DNA of 64,000 nt from Saccharomycopsis malanga (GCA_004014935.1 CP025323.1:2294001-2358000); one strand, 5' to 3'; positions 1 through 10,795 are shown, counted from the stretch's first letter. Notes: generated by a model not told the origin, from the letters alone. Numbers and translations are program-made.

Positions 1-643
1 GGTTTGGCACACACTACCTCCTCAAACAAATAGCCTAGTTGGGCATACATTAAATCTATGTCTCTACCTCGGAAAATCTTTGCTACAAATGTGCCGCCGC
101 GTTTCAAAAGACAAGTCGTTAGCTGGAGAGCAGACAATATAAGCTGAGCTTGTATGTACTCGTCCAAATCGTGAAGACCTGTGACATCTGGTGCCCCGTC
201 ACTACAAATGAAATCCGCTGGTTCTCCACCAAATATTTCAAGAATCCGCGAAAGTGTTTTAGGATGTGTGATGTCCGCTTGCAATGTGGTCACACCCTCA
301 ATAGGCGACATCGGCTGGAGATCTACTGCCACAATTTTGGGCTCCAAAGATGCATTTTGTTTAACATTCTTTTGATATATTTCTCTCGATAACACCTGAC
401 TCCACGACCCTGGAGCTGCACATAAGTCAACCACCCGGGTCACCCCTTCAAAAAGATGAAACTGCTCATTTAGCTGAAGAAGTTTAAAAGCAGATCTCGC
501 TCTCCATCCTTCTTCCTTGGCCTTTCTAAATATTTGGTTAATATTCATGAAAAAAAAAAATAAAAATAAAGATAAAAAATTCCAATTTTTTTTAAAACAT
601 ACCTATAATACAAATCACGCTTGTCCTTACTACTTTTACCCAT
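1..643 (-). CDS. TRM7: tRNA 2'-O-ribose methyltransferase Trm7 (5' part, with intron)
   Basis: FtsJ/RlmE-family enzyme that 2'-O-methylates positions 32 and 34 in the anticodon loop of several cytosolic tRNAs. Exon 1 (603-643) encodes [13 protein letters not shown] plus two bases. A 77-nt intron (526-602) has donor GTATGT, branch TATTAAC and acceptor TTTAG. Exon 2 runs from 525 off the window edge, so only about the first 188 codons are present. Recognisable blocks in order are [20 protein letters not shown], the SAM-binding [18 protein letters not shown], the catalytic-region [16 protein letters not shown] and [20 protein letters not shown], all close to yeast Trm7. The catalytic K-D-K-E set characteristic of the family appears to be kept as far as it can be seen. 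The C-terminus lies outside the window. The S. cerevisiae neighbours YBR060C (ORC2) and YBR062C are also in this window. Confidence 0.95.
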
Positions 644-1114
644 TTCGAACCACTTATTTCAGTCCAACACCGTATCACCTTCCAAAACCTTTAAATACGA
701 GTTTAAAACTGCTATTCACTCCATTTCGTCATGTTGAAAAATTGCATAAATTTCACTTTGACCGGGTGTCACCCACATGATTAATGCATTATGATGCATA
801 TATATATATAAGGCAAATGAATTGGTGAGTCTAAGATATCGATGGGATAATCGGTGTTTTTTTGATTTATTCGAAATATTTGAATTATATGCAGTTATTT
901 TGTAAAAATTATACACATTCAAAGGATAATTACCAATCATAACCTTCATTCGTTCATAATGTATGGTCCATATCTACTGTTATCACCAAATCCGGGTAAC
1001 CGCTTATAATAAAGTGGTGAAAGATAATTTTTCACGGTACTATAGTGACAATTCTTGATGATCCATGAGAATACCGAGATTATAAATTTATAATCGATAA
1101 ATATAAAATACGAG

Positions 1115-1885
1115 ATGATGTCGAGCCGGATGTTGGCTCGTTCCAAATTTTTAGGAATGCGCAGCGGAGTGCGTGCTTTCAGCATGAAAGGGCCGGTTTT
1201 CCAGGAAGCAACACCTAATATTAATAGCAAAAGTAATAATAAAGAGGTACAGGGTCAAGCAGAGACTTTTAAATATAATCCTAAGGTATTTTCCGAACGT
1301 AAAGGTAACGGCGCGGGGCCTATTCTTCCGATTAATGTGGAAGCGCTTTATCATGAGCCTTTAAAACATGAAATTAAGCATGGATATTTAGCCGGAGAGC
1401 TTCATTTGCGTTCGTATGGTATTCAAAACTTGGATTTCTTTGTAGATTTTGCTCTTAGAGCCGCGTATTATTTGGGCATTCCAGTCAGTGGTCCCGGATA
1501 CTTGCCCACGCAGAAACAAACGTGGACCGTCATCAAGGCCCCTTTCGTACATGCCAAATCGAAGGAGAACTTTGAAAGAAAAACCCATAAAAGGTTGTTG
1601 AAGGCGTGGGATACCAATCCAGAGACTCTTGACCTTTGGCTTTCTGTATTGAATAAATATAGTATCACCGGTGTAGGTATTAAAGCTAATGTTTTTGTCC
1701 GCGAGTCGTTGTCTGCTTTGAAAGAATTGGACAGCGTTAACTTTGACATTGACGACTCTAACCCATACTTGACGAGCGAGGCCGTCAATTCTGACTTGGT
1801 TTCCCAGAGAGTCAGCGAGTTGTTGAAAGATCCTATTTTCAAAAAGCATCTTGAGCCAAAGGTAGAAGAAGTCAAGTCTAGTTAG
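1115..1885 (+). CDS. RSM10: Mitochondrial small-subunit ribosomal protein uS10m (Rsm10)
   Basis: Component of the mitochondrial ribosome 37S subunit head. The 256-residue protein starts with a basic, serine-rich stretch (MMSSRMLARSKFLGMRSGVR) suited to a mitochondrial presequence. The uS10 core follows at roughly residues 100-205, with SYGIQNLDFFVDFALRAAYY, a WTVIKAPFVHAKSKENFERK block and RLLKAWDTNPETLD, all hallmark S10 segments. An uncharged spacer and an acidic tail complete the protein. No intron is needed. The first ATG of two in tandem was used. It is transcribed divergently from TRM7, with 471 bp between the two starts. S. cerevisiae RSM10 is YDR041W, from the chromosome IV sister of the chromosome II block that supplies TRM7. 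Confidence 0.93.
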   Translation: MMSSRMLARSKFLGMRSGVRAFSMKGPVFQEATPNINSKSNNKEVQGQAETFKYNPKVFSERKGNGAGPILPINVEALYHEPLKHEIKHGYLAGELHLRSYGIQNLDFFVDFALRAAYYLGIPVSGPGYLPTQKQTWTVIKAPFVHAKSKENFERKTHKRLLKAWDTNPETLDLWLSVLNKYSITGVGIKANVFVRESLSALKELDSVNFDIDDSNPYLTSEAVNSDLVSQRVSELLKDPIFKKHLEPKVEEVKSS

Positions 1886-2253
1886 TGTTTTATTCTACAT
1901 TCTGTATATATGCATTATTACAATTTCTGTCATGTTTTTACATCTTGTAAAGCCTAGCCTGATGTGTTCTGTAGCTCGTGTTGATTTAATGAAAGAGAAA
2001 AGATCTGAGAACTCTGCTAAGACAGAATTTAGCGAGGAGATTATATAACAGATAGCCACTTTCTAAAACACAAGCTAAACCAAAGTTTAATGTTTACTTT
2101 TTGATTCATCAAGTGATCTTGCTATTAAGTGAGAAATTTATAATAAATGGGACATCATTTTTACCAAGTCCAAGTCAACTAAATAAATATTTTGTATTAT
2201 TACTTGATATCCACTGTGACGCGAGGAGCCTACTAATTCTACCCTTTTTTAAC

Positions 2254-2420
2254 CAATCTATGTCATTTCTGTTTTCCCAATTTTTTTATAGATTTATAAT
2301 GCCATTTTTGTTTTCCTCCTTAATCTTATAGTAAAATACCATTTCTGTTTTACTCTTTAATATCGTATTATAGTCCAATTTCTATTTTCCTCTTTAATAT
2401 CGTATTACAATATCACTTCT
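2254..2420. repeat. Imperfect AT-rich tandem repeat between RSM10 and the RING gene
   Basis: Three to four degenerate units of roughly 45-50 bp share the words CCATTTCTGTTTTCCTC and TTTAATATCGTATTA. They lie in the convergent 3' intergenic stretch 1886-2689, where nothing else is recognisable. Confidence 0.6.
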
Positions 2421-2689
2421 GGTATAATAGTCGGTCATACAATTTCCAATCAGTTTTAAAATGTTTCCAGTTTTTTCTTTGCATTTGATCTTCAGAAAAT
2501 GTGCAAATATAATAAAGATTTCCACTTGTAGTTACCAATCAATTGACGCACCATCTTTTGTCAATTACCTAACATAAAGTTCCCAAATATTAAATATTTT
2601 ACTATAATCCTACAGATGCCTCGCTTCGATTAATAAGCACAACTAATAAAATTGCCATTTCAGTAACTAATGGTTATATATGCTGACAG

Positions 2690-3396
2690 TCAGCCATACA
2701 TGTCGTCGAATTCCTCCTCGTCATCACTGGGAAGCTCGATTTCTTTCTTTGCAAGAACATCCGAACGACAAAGTGGACAGGTAGAGTTTATAGTTAACCA
2801 TGGCTTGATACAGTCCAAGTCAAACCTGTGAGAACAATTGTTCAACCGAACTACAAGCGGGTATTCGTCGCTAAGGAAATCATTTGTACAAATTGGACAC
2901 GTTTCGTCTTTACGGAGCAGTTTTTTATCAATTCTTTCGAGCGAATCGAGAAATTGTTCAGAAACACCTTGAGGGCTCTTGGACCCATCGCCCATGAACG
3001 CCTCGAGCTCCTGTGCCAACCGAATGGAGAGTGCACCGTCTTCTGAACCTTCTCCAAGCAGACGTAGTGCACTTTACGGTGTTAGTATATCGTTACCAAA
3101 AAAGATGGAGATATGATACCTACTTCATCATTGCCCTGATCTGCTCCTCTCTACGATTCTCATTATCATCTAGACTAGGAAATAGGCCGTCGGCCGGCCT
3201 TTCTGAGGGGGAAAAAAATTCAGCAAACACATCTGTCAATGTTTCATGATGACGTACATTGCCTGTTTGATTCCCCGAAGGAGTCCCTGATGTTTCCCTG
3301 CTAATATTATGATCAGCTCGCCAATTTTAGTACTTTGTTCTCATTAATACAAAATCTGTGCCTTGTAATACTCTCCATACCTTCGTAATTCGACAT
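2690..3396 (-). CDS. RING-H2 ubiquitin-ligase-like protein, YBR062C homologue (two introns)
   Basis: Small RING-H2 protein and probable E3 ligase. The start MSNYEADHNIS resembles MSTYEEEHG of S. cerevisiae YBR062C. Exon 1 is 3381-3396, intron 1 is 3317-3380 (donor GTATGG, branch TACTAAA, acceptor GGCGAG), exon 2 is 3124-3316, intron 2 is 3072-3123 (only 52 nt, donor GTAGGT, branch TACTAAC) and exon 3 is 2690-3071. The spliced frame is 591 nt, 196 residues. The RING sits at the C-terminal third: CPICTNDF, then CSHRFDLDC, WL and CPLCRSD, giving the C-x2-C, C-x-H-x2-C/H and C-x2-C ligands. The acidic tail ends DDMYG, like the yeast protein's end (MYG). The coding ORF alone has no ATG upstream of the RING, so splicing is required. 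Donor choice at intron 2 is the least certain point, because the alternative GTATCA site leaves a stop. Confidence 0.85.
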
Positions 3397-3542
3397 TATC
3401 AACTCATCTGCCTGTAATAACTGTCATTAATGTAATATGGACTCTCAAGGATGTGCCATCTTATATTGAAAAAAGGTTATGTGCCTTGTGCTGATGATAA
3501 ATAAAAAATTCAGTAGTGATGAGCTGTGCATGAAGAGTTGGA

Positions 3543-3588
3543 GATGATGATGATGAAGAAGAAGAAGAAGAAGAAGAAGAAGAGGAAG
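3543..3588. repeat. GAT/GAA microsatellite in PCC1 upstream region
   Basis: About four GAT units run into about ten GAA units, ending some 30 bp upstream of the PCC1 start codon. The tract is polypurine on the + strand. Confidence 0.85.
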
Positions 3589-3614
3589 GTGACAACTGGT
3601 AGTAATTGTTCGAT

Positions 3615-4180
3615 ATGAGTGCTGTTAGTTTGTAAGTTTTATTTTGTGGGATAATATGAAGAAAATTTGAGCTATGGCGCGGACATTATGGTAAAATATG
3701 GTGTAATACAAGTTATTATAATCGTAATATATTGCAACCAGTAATATATTATGGTATAATATGTTAAAATAACTCAATTTTGAGTGTTATAGTTATTATA
3801 TAATAATATAATGTTGCGACTTTGTATTAGTATTAGCATATTATTGACAATAATATTGACAATATTATTGGCAATATTATTCGATCATGCTGCCTTTTTA
3901 CGTTATACATTCTTTCACAACATACTACAAGCCATACTAACACCCTAGATCTCTCAATGTTCCTTTTCAATCAAACCGCCAGGCCAATATTAGTAAGCAG
4001 GCGCTAGAAGTTGACTCCATTTTGAAAGAAAATGAGATCACCGTACAATATCTGGTGAAAGATAGCCTGCTTATTGTTGATTTTCAGGCCTCGAGTGACA
4101 GAATCCTTAGAACAGTCGTCAACAGTACCATTGACTCCTTGAAAAGTGTCATTGAGACAATTGACGAGTTCGACAAGTGA
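3615..4180 (+). CDS. PCC1: KEOPS/EKC complex subunit Pcc1 (spliced)
   Basis: Pcc1 is the small dimerising subunit of the KEOPS complex, which makes the t6A37 modification of ANN-decoding tRNAs. Exon 1 (3615-3631) encodes MSAVS plus two bases. A 317-nt intron (3632-3948) has donor GTAAGT, branch TACTAAC and acceptor CCCTAG. Exon 2 (3949-4180) completes an 82-residue protein. The recognisable core is LNVPFQSNRQANISKQAL, then LIVDFQASSDRILRTVVNST and IDSLKSVIETID, matching the yeast Pcc1 pattern FQVDYSSE...DRVLRVGVSSIIDSIKTIVEAMD. The exons are too short to show up as a long ORF. The intron is the longest in the window. The gene is followed 215 bp later by OPI3 on the same strand. Confidence 0.9.
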
Positions 4181-4233
4181 GAAGTGCCATATTATCTCCA
4201 AAGACCCGTTGTCGCGGCACCATTCGAAAAACG

Positions 4234-4241
4234 TTCACATG
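4234..4241 (-). promoter_or_regulatory. ICRE/UAS-INO-like site upstream of OPI3
   Basis: TTCACATG on the + strand is the reverse complement of CATGTGAA, the core of the inositol/choline-responsive element bound by Ino2-Ino4. It lies about 155 bp before the OPI3 start. In S. cerevisiae OPI3 is an Ino2-Ino4 target. An 8-bp match alone can arise by chance. Confidence 0.45.
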
Positions 4242-4395
4242 CTCCAATGCGTGCAGTGCATACTTGTTGAGCAGCCTCTCTATAGGTATATAATATAAGC
4301 AATGCCATGTGCTTTAGCCAATTATAGTAGAAAAGGCGCTACTTTGAAGAAATTCCCATAGTTGAATTTATTGGTATATACTTTGAACATACATA

Positions 4396-5340
4396 ATGGC
4401 TTTTGAACAATTGAATGAGTTTATGCTCAAGGTTAATGATGTTTTCTATAACCTTGCTGCAGATGTCGACTTGGAAAAACGTTCCTTTATTTGTATGTAG
4501 TGCTATTGGCAGATTGTTATATGAACTGATGAATCAATTTCGTTCAATATGATATATATTTATATCACGCTTAATATATCTCTCTATCAAATTGAATGCA
4601 AATTAAATGCAAATTGAATCATCAATTCATAATCATAATCAACGCTACAAAACTAACCATTTTTAGATGCACTTTCGTTCATTGCTTTCAATCCAATTTT
4701 CTGGAATACTGTTGCTAGACTAGGTAAGTATACGTATGGGCGTAGCACCATTTATGGCGTTTGGCAACTAATACTTTAGAATACAAAACACACTTTCTAA
4801 CTAAAGCGTTTGGATCTCCTAAACGTGGATGTTATGCTCTTGCATTGACCATTTTCTCTCTTGGTATTTGTAGAGACTTGGTCTATGAAAGAGCATTGAA
4901 GCAACAACCATCATCAATGCTTTTGTTGGGAAACGAGTTCCTTTCAAAGTATTTGAGTGTAATTCTTTTTGGTGCTGGCAACATTTTGGTTCTTTCCTCA
5001 ATGTATGCTCTTGGAATTACAGGAACTTACTTAGGTGACTACTTTGGTATCCTTATGGACCATAGAGTAACCGGTTTCCCCTTCAATGTAAGCGACAATC
5101 CAATGTATCAAGGCTCCACCTTATGTTTTTTGGGAACTGCCCTCTGGTACGGCAAACCAGCTGGTTTATTTGCTACATTATTTGTCCATTTGATGTACAA
5201 TATTGCCTTAACTTTCGAAGAGTATGTAAACTATTTTCCTTGTTTTCGCCTGTCGTCAATTTTACTAACATTTCAGACCATTCACCGCCAAAATCTATGC
5301 GGAGAAACAAGCCCGTGAAAACGAAAAGAAAACCAATTGA
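4396..5340 (+). CDS. OPI3: Phospholipid N-methyltransferase Opi3 (three introns)
   Basis: Integral ER enzyme that carries out the last two methylations from phosphatidyl-monomethylethanolamine to phosphatidylcholine, using S-adenosylmethionine. There are four exons: 4396-4492, 4667-4723, 4780-5221 and 5277-5340. The introns are 174, 56 and 55 nt with donors GTATGT, GTAAGT and GTATGT and branches AACTAAC, AACTAAT and TACTAAC. The spliced protein is 219 residues, close to the yeast 206. Strong landmarks are FNPIFWNTVARLEYKTH, RGCYALALTIFSLGICRDLV, LGITGTYLGDYFGILMD, VTGFPFNVSDNPMYQGST and the end PFTAKIYAEKQ. Several hydrophobic spans fit the family's membrane topology. It is followed in this window by MOG1 and HOC1, as in S. 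cerevisiae YJR073C-YJR075W. Confidence 0.95.
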
Positions 5341-5513
5341 TATTGTATATATACCAATCAAACAAACTACTTTATTCCACATTGATTATGTAACATTTAT
5401 GTGTAAATATATAGTAAATTATGAAAAAGATTAAAACCCGCCAATTAAACCTGATAAAATACAAAGAAAGCAAACAAAAAGAAAATCCATGCCTAAAATA
5501 TTGTCAGTAACCA

Positions 5514-6680
5514 TCAAATCACTTGCGCCCAGGAATCAGAGCGCCAATGGCTTGAAGAGTACGAAGAGACACTCAATGCTGAGGAATAGATGCTTTGAGC
5601 ATCGTTTTCCCAAAAGTTTTCAAATGGCCTGTCTATTTGGGAGTCATTATGATCAGAATTATCACCAGTTTTAACAGTATGTGCTGAAATGGAGCTGCTG
5701 TTATTTAATGATTCATGAGAATCGTATAACCGGCTATTGATCATGAATGCCGATAAGAGAAGAGGTCGTAAAAATGGGTTGAAAGCCAATGAAGATTTGT
5801 TACTCATTGTATTTCTGGTGGTGCTCTTTGTATTGTCTTGATCGACTTTTAAATTGGAAGACAACTCTTTGGCAGAGCGTTTGACCTTGTTCAAGTCTTT
5901 GTCATTGAGACCTTTTAATAAATAATCGCCATAAAATCTTTTAGATGTTCTACGGTTTGTATTTAGCAATTTTTTAAATTTGCCATCGCTTTTCGTAGGA
6001 TGGGAAGTATGGCCACCAACTAAAGAATGCAAATGATGGTTTTCATCGGTTTCACAAGACTCAACAGCCTCACTACTATGTAATGGCGCATCTAGTTTAT
6101 TATACAAGGGATTTGCTTCTTCTTCAAATATGCTACGAGCTTGGTTCTGTTGCCATTCATTGATTCGATCATTCAATGATGTAGAAGAATTCTGAGCACG
6201 AGTGAGCAATGTTTCTTGAAATAAACCAGCGCCATCATGACCAGGAAGCTGTAGTTTAATCTTGGAACTTGTATGTTTAGAAGAAAGCAAGGCATTTACT
6301 AAAGAATCATCATCTTCTGTAAGGCTCGCTTGGTCAACATCAAGCTTTGGAACAGCTCGATACGGATAAACAAACCGCTGTGATGAAGGCCGTACAGTTG
6401 CTACGTTAGGCCTTGAACTAGCAGTTGGCAAAAGTGGATAGGTATTGTTGTTACTTAATACTGAAGACTTGGCGTCACTATTAGATGGCGCGTGGCTGTA
6501 GGAAGATGACAAGACATCGTCGTCAGACGAAGGGTCAAACAATATCCATTCTGAATTCACATTACTGTTATCAGAAACCACATTGTTGGTGAGCTCATCA
6601 AAGGAACTGAACGAAAGCTGCTCATACACATTATGTTGGTGATGATGTTGCTCGTTTGCAACATTATGGAAATGTGCCAT
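5514..6680 (-). CDS. Uncharacterised low-complexity protein
   Basis: I do not recognise this 388-residue protein. The reading frame extends six codons upstream, but the first true ATG begins MAHFHNVANEQHHHQ. It is rich in Ser, Asn and His at the N-terminus and Ser at the C-terminus, which points to mostly disordered structure. An acidic-flanked hydrophobic patch NSEWILFDPSSDDD lies near residue 45. A short hydrophobic stretch, AFNPFLRPLLLSAFMI, near residue 310 could be an amphipathic or membrane-dipping helix, but it is short for a transmembrane helix. A basic stretch, KFKKLLNTNRRTSKRF, precedes it. The layout recalls membrane-tethered adaptor proteins, but no family can be claimed. It sits convergent with OPI3 and is the only gene between OPI3 and MOG1. 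Confidence 0.7.
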   Translation of the reverse strand: MAHFHNVANEQHHHQHNVYEQLSFSSFDELTNNVVSDNSNVNSEWILFDPSSDDDVLSSSYSHAPSNSDAKSSVLSNNNTYPLLPTASSRPNVATVRPSSQRFVYPYRAVPKLDVDQASLTEDDDSLVNALLSSKHTSSKIKLQLPGHDGAGLFQETLLTRAQNSSTSLNDRINEWQQNQARSIFEEEANPLYNKLDAPLHSSEAVESCETDENHHLHSLVGGHTSHPTKSDGKFKKLLNTNRRTSKRFYGDYLLKGLNDKDLNKVKRSAKELSSNLKVDQDNTKSTTRNTMSNKSSLAFNPFLRPLLLSAFMINSRLYDSHESLNNSSSISAHTVKTGDNSDHNDSQIDRPFENFWENDAQSIYSSALSVSSYSSSHWRSDSWAQVI

Positions 6681-8428
6681 CTTGATATCTTTTTCCAAAG
6701 CTTAAACAAAAAGGAACCAGATACCGCTCAAGTGGCGTTGATGGCGGGGACTAAATAGAAAATCCAGCAACCAGATGACGAGGCGACCTCAACAAAAAAA
6801 ATGGATATAAGCGGATGTACAGGATAAAAAGAAAAGAATCCTTGGACGCCAAGGGAACGATTATCACTGATTTTCAAAATACAAATTGAAACAACACTAC
6901 AATATAAAGTCAAATCGGATCATAGGATTAGATTAAGTACGGATCGCAAGCCTAAACCTATGGTTTGCGTGAAACTAGTGGGTTTGAACGCTATACTATC
7001 CAGAAAGTATGCGATAAGCTCATCGGCGTCAGGGCTGCAAACATATTATGTTGATATACGAATAATGGGCGTTTAACATGAGATATTAATATGGCATTTA
7101 ATATGGGATGTAAATATAGCGTGTAGTTAGTAAATGACCTCCTTTTGAAGTGAGTATATTGAGGTTTTTGTTGGATTTTCTGTGCGGGGGATCGGCAGTC
7201 GTAGACATGTAACGACATGATGGGCGATGGTCGGTGCGGTTTACGAGTGATGTTGTAGAAATAAGTCCTTAAAGAGAGGCTTTTGTAGATCATTTGATCG
7301 ATATATGACACTTGGAAAAGTTCTGTTTAGCAGACAAATACAAAACACAACGTAGTGCTGGGTTAGATACGAAACAAGAAAACTCTAATACTAAAGACAC
7401 CTCGCTAACAAATGTCAAGACGCTGTCCGTTGAACAGGGATGTCTACTACGGTCAATTGTTCCATTGATATCAAAATCCCGTCTTGTTTGACTTATCCCA
7501 TACAAATTGCTATAGACACGTAGAAACTAACCAATAAGTGCATTAAAGCAAAGAGTTTTGAGTTGGAGAAAACCCAGAAACATAACAAACCCCAGTCATA
7601 GTTATTACTTTGATATGGATTTTGAGACAACTCAGAAACATAATAATTCCCAGTCATAGATAGCATTTCTATATGAATGCTGAGACAACCGTATTCTGTT
7701 AAGAATCAGCCTGTCTACAAAGTACCATATTCTCTTAACGTGTCTGTATGACAGAAGATCGTCAAATGTAAAAAGTAAACGTTGGAACAGGAAATATCTA
7801 GCTAGTCACATACAAATGTAGCTGTTCAAGTTTATAAACCATACAAAATCTCAAGGGCCAACATCCAAGGACCATCTCACAAATTAAACGAAATTCTCTA
7901 ATAAGTCTATTAAGTACTAACCCACCCCACTACATAATAATTTATAGAGCTTCAGAATGGTTTTTTACAAAAGACAACAGATTTCTCAAACATTCAAGTG
8001 CTTAAACTACTCAATTAAACACCACCTACTTCGACATCCAATGTTGGTCATATACATTCCCTGTTATGAGCCCTCGAACATCTGGAAATTTCACTACCAT
8101 ATAGGTAGATGAGCCTTGCTAAGTACTGTATTCTTTATATATCGAATTCATAGAGTATTATTTGCCTATATAAAAGTTGTACAAATCTAGATTGATATAT
8201 AATCAATCTATAAAAGCCATATAGATAACCTGCTCCTAAGTTGGATAGAGATTAAAGCTCAAGCAAATTGGGAATACAGGCAGTTTGCTCATTATAGATC
8301 AATTTCTATTAGGAGTCTGTTTAGTGGAGAACCAACATTTTATTTCGCTGGCCCATTGGCGAAGAAAACAGCTTTTTTTAATATTAGTTTTGAAAAAGTA
8401 GAACGGTACCAAACCAAGAAAATTCAAT
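6681..8428. other. Long divergent intergenic region without a recognised gene
   Basis: This AT-rich spacer lies between the unknown gene and MOG1. Open frames here are short and show no family resemblance or codon pattern. An imperfect duplication of about 60 bp lies at 7565-7690, sharing CAGAAACATAA and CCCAGTCATAG. Confidence 0.5.
7565..7690. repeat. Imperfect tandem duplication of about 60 bp
   Basis: Two adjacent units share CAGAAACATAA, CCCAGTCATAG and a trailing TATATGRATNYTGAGACAAC, with some divergence. Confidence 0.55.
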
Positions 8429-9136
8429 ATGACCGATATTAAAGTGAAATATCAAGACCAACCATTATATGGTGGGGCGATTGGAACAGTTATACCAACA
8501 GGTTTCCTTGATGCTTCTCAAGTCCGTCAAGTACCAGATACTCAAGAAGTGTTTGTAAATTTGCAGAATTCTGCTTTGGACAAGGAGTTTTCGATTATTT
8601 TTGATCTTTTAGAGAGAGTGGGTGTAGAGGGTGATAACGAGGAAATTGATGCCAGTGCTGTGAAAGTTCATCTTGACGAAATTGCTCAGTTGAACGGCGA
8701 AGACACTAAACAATTGATTCATACAGAAAACGTCTCGTCAAGAATTAAGCATTTCGCCAACACTGCCACTCGTACCACAGCCTATGTTTCTATTGCTGCG
8801 TCACCAGCACATAAATGGGGTAAACCAAACAATGACGTAGAAGACGAGGAGGGAAAGGAAAATAAACAAGAAAAAACGTGTAAATGGTTGATTTTAGTGC
8901 TTGGTTTGATAAGATACAAGGAAACAGACACGGATATTTTGGTGACAGTAAACTTGCCTACTACTGTAAGTGCGGCACTGCTTGACGAATTGATTAGGTT
9001 AGTAACAAGTAAAAGCAATGGCAAGGCCACTTTGGGCCAGGAGAAGGTGCAACATAAGGTGGAGACAGCCAAAGAGGTGGTGCTTCTGGCAGTAGAAAAT
9101 TATATAGTTAAAGATAAGGCGCTCTTTGGAATGTGA
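8429..9136 (+). CDS. MOG1: Ran-binding nuclear import factor Mog1
   Basis: Mog1 binds Gsp1/Ran, promotes GTP release and supports nuclear protein import; it also affects histone H2B ubiquitylation in S. cerevisiae. The 235-residue product begins with the family signature PLYGGAIGTVIPTGFLDASQVRQVPDTQEV (positions 13-42), in which YGGAI and DxSxxRQVPDxQEV are the conserved Ran-contact elements. IIFDLLERV and the AHKWGKPN block follow. The protein is longer than yeast Mog1 (218) because of an acidic, lysine-rich insertion (NNDVEDEEGKENKQEK) and a longer C-terminal helix. The start is the first ATG after a clear AT-rich leader. Confidence 0.94.
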   Translation: MTDIKVKYQDQPLYGGAIGTVIPTGFLDASQVRQVPDTQEVFVNLQNSALDKEFSIIFDLLERVGVEGDNEEIDASAVKVHLDEIAQLNGEDTKQLIHTENVSSRIKHFANTATRTTAYVSIAASPAHKWGKPNNDVEDEEGKENKQEKTCKWLILVLGLIRYKETDTDILVTVNLPTTVSAALLDELIRLVTSKSNGKATLGQEKVQHKVETAKEVVLLAVENYIVKDKALFGM

Positions 9137-9410
9137 TTGAATATAAGATATGTTGAATTATTCATTGATTGGTGAACTAGGACAGTCATAGTAAGTTTTT
9201 ACAAGTAGTTGGACGTAATGGGCATGAATTTTGAAGACAAAAATATATCAAGTGATGAAATTTTGAAATAAAAGCAAAAAGAACAAACAAATAACAAACA
9301 AATAAAACAAAACAAAACAAAACATAAATTGAATAAATGAAAATAAATGCAAAGGTCATGAGAGTCGTAAATGGGTGAGCAAGTCAATTTAAAGAAATTT
9401 CAGCAATTTG

Positions 9411-9818
9411 TTAATTTCCATGCAAAAATACTTGGTTACCGTCCATATCATTTATGGCATCTTCGATTCTTGTTGTTTGAGTGAAGATTATAGCTTGAAT
9501 CTGAGTACTAGCAGTAGGGGCAGCGGTGACAGTTGCACCAGCACAGCCTTTAGCATGAACATTGGCAGCTTTTACCGCAGCAGCTTTAGCAGCAGCAGCG
9601 TTATTTTCAGCAACTATTGGAGCCACTGTTGGAGTTGGGGTGGAGCTACTATGTAACATCTGGCCAGCAGAATTAGTAGCAATAGTGCTGTCAATGGTCA
9701 AAGTAGGAAAGGATTTTTTTACTATAGAAGAAGTTTCCAAAGGCGACAGTCTGTCAGCAAGTGGTATATAAGCTGCAGAAACAGCAATGCCAAAGAGAAT
9801 AATATGTCCAAATAACAT
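9411..9818 (-). CDS. Small secreted Ala/Thr-rich protein
   Basis: A 135-residue protein starting MLFGHIILFGIAVSAAYIP, which has the basic-poor but clearly hydrophobic form of a signal peptide with possible cleavage after SAA. The rest is rich in Ala, Thr and Ser, with an AAAAKAAAVKAA low-complexity run around residue 75, a single Cys (KGCAGATV) and no obvious GPI signal at the C-terminus. The composition resembles small cell-wall or extracellular yeast proteins. No family is recognised. It converges with MOG1 and is followed upstream by a long spacer. Confidence 0.55.
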   Translation of the reverse strand: MLFGHIILFGIAVSAAYIPLADRLSPLETSSIVKKSFPTLTIDSTIATNSAGQMLHSSSTPTPTVAPIVAENNAAAAKAAAVKAANVHAKGCAGATVTAAPTASTQIQAIIFTQTTRIEDAINDMDGNQVFLHGN

Positions 9819-10511
9819 GTTCTGTAGTATTTCAGGTGATTATGTTGAAACCGTCTCAGAATATTTGATAAGTTTGAAAGCTCAAGTTCCCTACAACAAC
9901 TACACATCCTGAGATGGACAAGTACAAGTTTATATATACCATTGGCAATGAAGCCAATGCCAACGCCTCCTTGCTGTCATCCCGGTAAAAGGCGTTGCAC
10001 GAGAAAGTAAAACCAAAACAGAACGCGCCTTTGACGGTGTCTTGCTATTACGAGACCTACAGGGGTGGTAATTTGAGTGTACACGGTCTGTTTCCGCCTG
10101 TACGAAGGGCTATTGTTTATGATATAACTGCTAATGGCAAACAAGCAAAGAGGCTGAAGAACCTAGGCAGTGCCATGGCACCCAGACTTTTGATAACAAG
10201 AGAAGTAGTTGTTATTTTATCAACGACAATGTAGACTAGCAAGACAGGAAGGTACAATATTATCTTTAACCACGCGGATGTCTCAGAACTTGTCTCAGTA
10301 GCCGTAGTCTTCGTGCCATAACCGTTAATGTACAGGAACTAGTATTGAACGTAAATAGCATTGTCATAGGAGACGATATGTTTTAAAGGACTGTGGTTTA
10401 TGTAAAGCAAGTTATAAATGTTTATAGACGGTTTCATAAAAGAAAATTTGACCAGTCAAAAGTACCATCAAATTTTGAAGTAATACATTTCAATAATCAA
10501 AAAAGATATCT

Positions 10512-10645
10512 CTAGGTAATCAAGAACCTTCAGATAATCAATACCTTTAGATAATCAAATACCTTTCGAATCAAATACCTTTAGATAATCAAATACCTTT
10601 AGATAATCAAATACCTTTAGATAATCAAATACCTTTAGATAATCA
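10512..10645. repeat. 18-bp tandem repeat (AGATAATCAAATACCTTT)n
   Basis: About seven units are present. The first two and one central unit are degenerate or shortened, and the last four are nearly identical, which suggests recent expansion at the 3' side. Confidence 0.9.
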
Positions 10646-10795
10646 TATTTTTAAACCTTCCAAGGCACTCTATACAATGTATAACCACACGCCAGTGTAT
10701 AAAGAATGATATTTAACAGGTTATGAAATAGATATATTAAGCTTGAGTACAAGCCTGTGTACTAGATAATTATTATCATTAGGTAAAGAAATTAA

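Noticed and set aside
1388-1849. Long frames antisense to RSM10, and similar antisense frames in HSP42, DBP3, PEX13 and DAO
   Set aside because: They are mirror frames of well-supported genes and show no independent family resemblance.
6991-7311. 106-codon frame on the - strand in the 6.7-8.4 kb spacer
   Set aside because: No coding signature; the sequence looks like ordinary AT-rich spacer.
7525-7600. AACTAAC-CAATAAG acceptor-like site followed by a short open frame
   Set aside because: No donor or homologous peptide; expected by chance in a long AT-rich spacer.
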